Shown here: in pieces, positions 57,987 to 64,000 of the stretch
How positions within the stretch are numbered: position 1 is the first letter of the stretch
Layout: every line of letters begins with the position of its first letter
DNA from: Girardinichthys multiradiatus
Lineage: Eukaryota; Chordata; Actinopteri; Cyprinodontiformes; Goodeidae
Assembly: GCF_021462225.1 (NCBI RefSeq)
Contig: NC_061808.1
Span: forward strand, 18,513,119-18,577,118
DNA: 64,000 nt
Direction of reading: 5' to 3'
Notes under the pieces: generated by a model
Told to the model about the DNA's origin: nothing
Seen by the model: only the letters and a program-made list of their open reading frames with translations
Database searches by the model: none
Program-made: the position numbers and the translations under genes

Positions 57987-59764
57987 GAGATTTGTGTGTT
58001 AATCAAATTAAGGTATGGGCTAATCACAAATTATAAAAAAAACGAACTCTACTTCTAAATTAGTAAAATAAGTTAAGAAGCATCAAATAAACCTTCACAC
58101 TTACCTACAGACATTTACCCATGCTTCCTTTGAGCACAACACTTTAGAGTTATCATACTTGATATTTTTAACACGCACTGATGTGATTCATGTGGAATAA
58201 GATGTTTTTGGCTAATATAAAAGGAAGGATATTTTCAAAGAGCAGACAGCTACAAGTGTGTTAAAGGTCACATTTAAGGCGTTAGCACTCAGTACTAATG
58301 TCACTTTAAAAATAAAATGCATTCTGACCTTTCACTGATACAACATTCTGCAAGTTTCCTATATGCCTTCTTGTGTTAACTGGTCACTTTGTTTTGATGG
58401 TTTTAAGCATAATCATTGTGGCAGTTTTGCCTGTAGGTGAGTAAATACACTCTTACTCTGTTCTTCTAGACGTATTTCTGTAGTTAGACTTAGGAAATAA
58501 ATATAAAGTATCACCTATTTCCTTAAAAACGGTGTTTTATTTTTGCCATGTTCTAGTTTTCAGCTGACATTACATAACTTAAATGAAAGTAAACCTTGTT
58601 AACTGAAAACAGACACCCAGATGCTGTAACACAGTCTCTAGAGGGCGCTCTTCATCTATTTCTCTTCTTGACCAGTGCCACCATAACAGTGGAACACTTG
58701 AGTTTTGTCAAATTTTTAACATGTCAAAAATGATCTCTCACCACTATTCTGTCATTTCCAGCAGTTGTTGTTGCTTGATAGAGATCAGTTATTGACATTT
58801 TAAAACATTTTTACCACAACTACAAGATGTGACTTTTCAAAATATTCAAGGCAAGAGAAGCAGCTCAGTAAAACAAGAATAAAAACATCTACCCAACTTG
58901 ATGTAACTTTTAATTATTGCACTACTTTTTTTTTTTTCAACATAAATCCAGGTGGTGGCTTTAATTGATTAATTTATTGTTTTTTATTGTCAATTAGCAT
59001 CGATTATTATGTCAGTAGAAAAATTTCCAATCCATAGCAGTCCACAGTAAGAAAGGCAGAGAAAAAATTAAGAAATTAGAGTATTATAAATGAATTTGTA
59101 CATATATTCATGTTTAACATGAAATAAAACAGTTTTCTATGGATTATTCTTAGCATTACTTTTCACATTATGTGTATCTTACATTTTATTATTTTCTGCA
59201 AGGTTAATTTCAAACCTTAATTCACCACAGCAAGTAAAAGCCTAACATTAACATTTTATCATTCTGTTAGCACGATACAAATAGCACCAATCAAAAAGAG
59301 AGGCATGTTTAAAGAGCACAGTGTTATTATATATGGTCTAACTATAAATCAGCTCCAAGTCCACATGCACACATAGGAGCTCTGTCCACTAAACAGTGGT
59401 TGGAGGTTTTATTAAAGCTTACTTAAACAATTGTGTTTTGAGAATTATTAACCCCCTAACATTCGCCACAAAATGGTTCAAGAACTGCTGGGAGCACATG
59501 CCAAAGCCTGGTTTCTCTGTAAAGATAACACTCAATGTTTTAGAAATAAATTGTGACATATTGATGTCAAAAAATGCACTGGCCCTCGCTGGCCTGTCCA
59601 GGGCCCCCCAAGCTTTTAGGTAAAAGAGATGTTGAGTAAACATTCACTTAAGAAAGGTTAGAGGAAGTGCTTGTATGATAAGAGAAGAATACATTCAGAT
59701 TACAGGAAAGCTGTTAAGCTGCCATCACAAGCATTTTAAAGATACATGAGCTATTTAAAATATT

Positions 59765-60246
59765 TGTCATGATTTGAGGGTGTTTTGGTTTTTGTTTGGG
59801 ATTTATTTATTGTTATATTCAGTTTGTGTTTTGGATCCTGTTTTTGTTTATTATTTTGCTGGTTTTGCTTTAGTTTTTTATTATTGTTTTTTAGGTAATG
59901 TCTTGCAAGTCATGTTTCTCTATTCTCTTTGGATTTCTGTTTTGCTCCAGTTACGTTTTGTTCTCCCTGCCTCTGTCAGCCATAGCAATCAGCTTCATTC
60001 GGTCCACCTGCATCATGCAATCAGTCTTTTTTGTTTCACCTATACCATGCTTCATATACACACCATCGTTCTGTTTACTTGTCATGGAAACATCACTTCT
60101 ATTTATCGTCCATGCCTGTTAATGATTTGTTCCTGCCTCCACCTTGGAGTTATTTGTTTTGACTTTAAAATAAACCGTCTTTACTTATGGTTAAGATGCC
60201 GCTCTGTCTGCATTCTGGGGTCCTCCACCACACCAAACTTGACAAG
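59765..60246. mobile_element. LTR-like repeat, copy B
   Basis: Begins TGTCATGATTTGAGG and ends AACTTGACA. The end region GGTCCTCCACCACACC is like copy A at 47.6 kb, with AATAAA about 75 bp before the end. No clear target duplication. The 159-codon + frame in it is a by-product of a T-rich strand (Phe/Leu/Cys-rich, no family match). Confidence 0.45.
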
Positions 60247-60429
60247 AACTTAATAACCTACCTTAGATCCCTAAAATCAGACCTCTGTTAGAATTTTAGA
60301 TTCAGAAAACTGAGACCATGAAAAGTAATTTCAAATATTTATGCACGTTTTATGACAATTCTGTACAATTCAACGTAAAACACACAAATATGTTAGGGGC
60401 CAAATATAAGGACTAAAAAGTTAGAAAAC

Positions 60430-61025
60430 CCAGATGCATGACTGTGCACACCCTTAAACTTTACTTTAAACAACCTTTTCATTCAGTTTCAGCATTCAGT
60501 CTACTTTTTTAGGAGCCAAGCAGCCTACCACATTTTCCATTGGCTATATTTTACCAGTCTACCTTGCATAGGGTCTCCAAAATCTGTAAGATTGTGAAAG
60601 TATCTCTTGTCCACAACCCTCTCTGGGCAACCTCACAGATCTTCTGTTAGATTCAGTTCTGGACTGTGGCTAGGCCATCCTGGAACTGTAATTTTCTCCC
60701 AGTGATTCCATTGTTTTGATGACTTTGATACAATATATGCTTGGAGTCACAGTCATGGGGAAATCTTCATCTTCTTTCTGAAGGCGTTCTTATAATCCAT
60801 TCCAACTTGACAAAAACTCTAGTCGCATCTGAAGAAATGTAATTCCGGATCTTGATCCTGCCACCACCATGTCTCACTGTGGGTTTGGTGATCTTTTGGT
60901 GGTGTGTTGTGTTTTTATTGTAGCAATTCTTCAACAAGGTTTTGGAAGATTTTAGCCAGACCTGGGTTATATTTTACAAACCTCCTACTTAGTCCAGACA
61001 TGTGGAGAACATAGCAGATTGTTGT
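60430..61025 (-). mobile_element. Tc1-like transposon relic
   Basis: GATCCTGCCACCACCATGTC (about 60856) is the reverse complement of the transposase HGGG block. Upstream TTCAGTTCTGGACTGTGGCT and AGGCCATCC is the usual neighbouring block. No open frame, ends not defined. Confidence 0.55.
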
Positions 61026-62883
61026 CACATGTAAAGCACAGCTATTACCAACATTAAATCACTACAACACTTTCAGTTTCTATTTTGTTTTTTATCTGTT
61101 TCAGGAGAACATTTAGTTATAAACTACATAAAGGAAGCAGACGACGGAAATCATCATTAGTGAAACACAAGAAAGGTGCATCAGTGACTCTCACGTATAT
61201 GAGCCTAAGAATGCAAATAGTCATGTGTGTGATATTCTGCCTTGTTACACAGAAATTCATGTTTAGCAACCATTCACCTGGTAAAACAACCTAAACAAAC
61301 CTTTTCTAACTGCATTTCAAAACTATTTTGGATAGCAAACAAAATAGTTATCAGGTCTATTTGGGTTGTTTTAAATTCAGAGATCAAGTAGGGTCAATTA
61401 CAAATATGTATTTAGTTGTATTAGAGTAAAAAATGGCTGATGTAAGTCACCCTTCTCAGAATTTTATTTGTAAATATTTTAAAAACCATGTGTAATTTCC
61501 TTCCACTTCACCCAGATGCAGACTTTGTGCACATACATTTTTAATGAAATGCATTAAGATTTGTGATTGTAAAATGAAAACAATTTGAAAAATGTTCAAG
61601 TGGTATAAATATTTCTGCAAGACAGACTGAAAAGAAATGAAAAAAAAAAACAACATAGTTGAAAATGTTGGCCTGAGGACAAATGTATAGATGTAAGAGA
61701 GGAGACTTGATGAAAATACAACAAAAAGCTTGTTTTAAACTGCAGTAAAACACTTTCACAATAGAAAAGTACTTTCCAAATGTTTCTATTTGCTGGTTGT
61801 CTAAATATGATTGGTGGCAGGACAAGGACAGACCAACCAATAATAACCATAAAAGTGTTTGTATGATACTTGTGACCCTGATTATTGATTAGTGTAGAGC
61901 TGTACTAGTAATACTCATAAAACAGCTCCAACAAACCAGATTCAGTTTTTATATAACTGTATGTGCGATTTTTTTTTTTTTTTTTACATTTTCTAAAGAG
62001 GATCTCTTTTCAGTTCATTACCGATTCAGACTTGGAGCCACTGTAGTAAAGAACTGAAAATGCAGGTACAGTACCGCTTATGGCCAGATGATGGTGTGAT
62101 AGGCATATATAATTTAATGAATCTTAGTCATTAGTGTATCTCCGTGTGTGCGCAGAGGTTCCCGACAGGCCTAGACAGTGAGCAGAAGAGGAGCTGCAGT
62201 GGTCCAGTTATAGTACTAATTTGAAACAACAACATTTATTTTCAGTAAATCAAGCACTGCAGTCACAGAGGCAAAGTCAGCAAATCATTTTGCAAAGGTC
62301 CCCTCATTAGAATTAGCAATACTGCAAATGCAGCAAATTTATGTGAGCCACTTTTCACTGAGAAAAGGCCACAGAAGGCAGGTCAGACATGGGGTCACAG
62401 CAGCTGTCCACACTGCTTCTCATGGATGAAGCACTCTCATTGCAGGTGCAAGTATTTGGAAGGATAGACCCATGTTATACTACACTGCTTTGTGCTAAAA
62501 CTTTCTTATTACAGATGATCTGTGTGTCTGTCCTTGTACATTTTGGGAAAATATTAGGTGGCCACATCAGGCTTCAACTCTGTGATGTCGTCCAGTTGAG
62601 CTCCATCAGAACCAAGATGGCTGCTTGCTTTGTCTGCAGCGGACAAGGTGTAATCAGCTTTCTGGTATTTCTTCTTCTGATATAGCTTTGTTTTTTAAAG
62701 GACCAATACAATCACATTGTCATTTACAAAGACTTCATACAAAAAATACTTTGTTTATGATGGTAGTAGAGTTTGCTTAGTAAACTTTAGACTTATCCTT
62801 AAAAACGTTCTATATCCATTCAGGTTTTTTTGTAAGACATTATTTTTTCATGGAAACCTTCCTTGTATAGATCAACAGTACTG
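61026..62883. other. Intergenic sequence, no gene seen
   Basis: No exon, RNA gene or transposon with recognisable ends. Open frames up to about 100 codons occur on both strands without family signatures. A T-run lies at 61971-61985. Confidence 0.45.
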
Positions 62884-62923
62884 GTACATTCAGGTATATA
62901 TATAGATATATACCTGAATGTAC
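62884..62923. repeat. 40-bp near-perfect palindrome
   Basis: GTACATTCAGGTATATA is followed by its reverse complement TATATACCTGAATGTAC across a short TATAGA centre. With one gap the pairing extends outward to the GTACTG on the left and CAGTAC on the right. It abuts the left end of the next transposon. Confidence 0.85.
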
Positions 62924-63856
62924 AGTACAGACCAAATGTTTGGACACACCTCATTCACAAAGTTTTCTTTATTTTCATGGCTATGAATATTGTAGCTTCA
63001 CACTGAAGGCATCAAAACTATGAATTACCACATGTGGAATTATATACTGAACAAAAAAGTGTGAAAAAACTGAAAATATGTCTCATATTCTATGCACAAA
63101 GACATGGTGGTTGGAACCAAAGATCTCAAACTTGGACTCATCAGACCAAAGCACCGATTTTCACTGGTCTAATGTCCATTCCTTGTGTTCTTTAGCCCAA
63201 ACAAGTCTCTTCTGCTTGTTGCCTGTCCTCAGCAGTGGTTTCCTAGCAGCTATTTTACCATGAAGGCCTGATTCACACAGTCTCCTCTTAACAGTTGTTC
63301 TAGAGATGTGTCTGCTGCTAGAACTCTGTGGGGCATTGACCTGTTCTCTAATCTGAGCTGCTGTTAACCTGTGATTTCTGAGGCTGGTGACTCGGATGAA
63401 CTTATCGTCCGCAGCAGAGGTGACTCTTGGTCTTCCTTTCCTGGGGCGGTTCTCATGTGAGCCAGTTTCTTTGTAGCGCTTGATGGTTTTTGTGACTGCA
63501 CTTGGGGACACTTTCAAAGTTTTCCCAATTGTTCGGACTGACTGACCTTAATTTCTTAAAGTAATGATGGCCACTCGTTTTTCTTTTCTTAGCTGCTTTT
63601 TTCTTGCCATAATACAAATTCTAACCGTCTATTCAGTAGGACTATCTGCTGTGTATCAGCATAAATCAGTGTATCAGCACTAGAATATAAGACATATTTT
63701 CAGTTGTTTCACCCTTTTTTGTTCAGTATGTTATTCCACATGTGTTAATTCATAGTTTTGATACCTTCAGTGTGAAGCTACAATATTCATAGTCATGAAA
63801 ATAAAGAAAACTCTTTGAATGAGAAGTTTGTGTCCAAACGTTTGGTCTGTACTGTA
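62921..63856 (-). mobile_element. Internally deleted Tc1-like transposon
   Basis: Ends TACAGTACAGACCAAATG and CGTTTGGTCTGTACTGTA, with about 150-bp inverted repeats (TTTCTTTATTTTCATGGCTA on the left, complement on the right). The minus strand keeps the 5' half of the transposase gene only. The catalytic second Asp and Glu are gone, so it is non-autonomous. 936 bp against about 1.5 kb for a complete member. Confidence 0.9.
63161..63517 (-). pseudogene. Tc1-like transposase, N-terminal fragment
   Basis: 118 codons: MKVSPSAVTKTIKRYKETGS (helix-turn-helix end), HENRPRKGRPRVTSAADDKF (GRPR-like hook), then the second DNA-binding region to HKEWTLDQ. Beyond a frame change about 63090-63150 reads LWSDESKFEIFGSNHHVF (first catalytic Asp), after which the gene is deleted. 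The usual start lies further upstream, after a stop (GLS at about 63545). Confidence 0.88.
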
Positions 63857-64000
63857 TATCGTATTGTTGTGGCTCCTGTGGCCATTATTGGAAGTGTTTT
63901 GGATAGAAAAGAAGGAAAGCGGTTAGAACATTCAGCAAGGATCCTGAGGATGGCTACATTGAAGAGTAAGAACCTCCATATACAGCACTATATACAACAG
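63857..64000. other. Right edge, unassigned
   Basis: 144 bp after the last transposon. Nothing was recognised. Confidence 0.4.

Larger units (their letters stand above)
57325..59764. other. flvcr2 3' UTR and intergenic sequence
   Basis: The first part must be flvcr2 3' UTR. AATAAA occurs at 57981 and again at 58311 and about 58496, so the end is undetermined. Apart from the SINE copy at about 57.75 kb nothing else was recognised. Confidence 0.5.

Noticed and set aside
59774..60253. 159-codon + strand open frame rich in Phe, Leu, Cys
   Set aside because: It lies inside an LTR-like repeat on a T-rich strand. The hydrophobicity follows base composition, and there is no start context or family match.
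61971..62685. Possible small gene (98-codon frame at 62389)
   Set aside because: No splice context, promoter or recognisable protein family. Length is within random expectation.

Overview
The window is nuclear DNA of a ray-finned (teleost) fish. The evidence is vertebrate-type split genes with GT-AG introns, many Tc1-like transposons, two copies of the fish RTE-type retrotransposon Rex3, and a recognisable vertebrate gene neighbourhood. No bacterial, plasmid, viral or CRISPR feature is present.

Layout. 1-3.2 kb is intergenic, with one LINE trace. 3.2-11.0 kb is a recent tandem array (three full units plus one partial, 2.4-2.5 kb each). Every full unit carries a complete 300-nt SRP RNA (7SL) gene and a length-variable CATC microsatellite. 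11.0-14.4 kb holds two decayed Tc1-like elements. 15.39-20.64 kb is batf (three coding exons, 124 aa), an AP-1 family bZIP factor. About 1.5 kb further on, on the same strand, flvcr2 runs from 22.10 to 57.32 kb. It encodes a 12-TM major facilitator carrier (SLC49 family). batf and flvcr2 are also neighbours in other vertebrates, human included, so the locus is orthologous. 57.3-64 kb is intergenic, with repeats and an internally deleted Tc1-like element at the right edge.

Main biological point. The flvcr2 locus has two complete, diverged first coding exons (1a at 22.1 kb, 1b at 24.3 kb). Each encodes TM1 to mid-TM5 and ends at the same codon (Gly-Asn-Gln) in the same phase. Either can splice to the single shared set of exons 2-9. 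The locus also has two usable terminal coding exons (54.8 kb and 57.3 kb). It could therefore make carriers with two N-terminal halves and two C-terminal tails. Exon 1b replaces the TM1 tryptophan thought to line the choline site with cysteine, so the two forms may differ in substrate.

The flvcr2 introns are packed with mobile DNA: a Rex3 copy split by a solo LTR, a second Rex3 copy with 12-bp target duplications, a Tc1-like element with an uninterrupted DD34E transposase nested inside another Tc1-like transposase gene, and a long fold-back element. All splice assignments come from reading frame, phase and GT-AG sites. There is no transcript evidence here.
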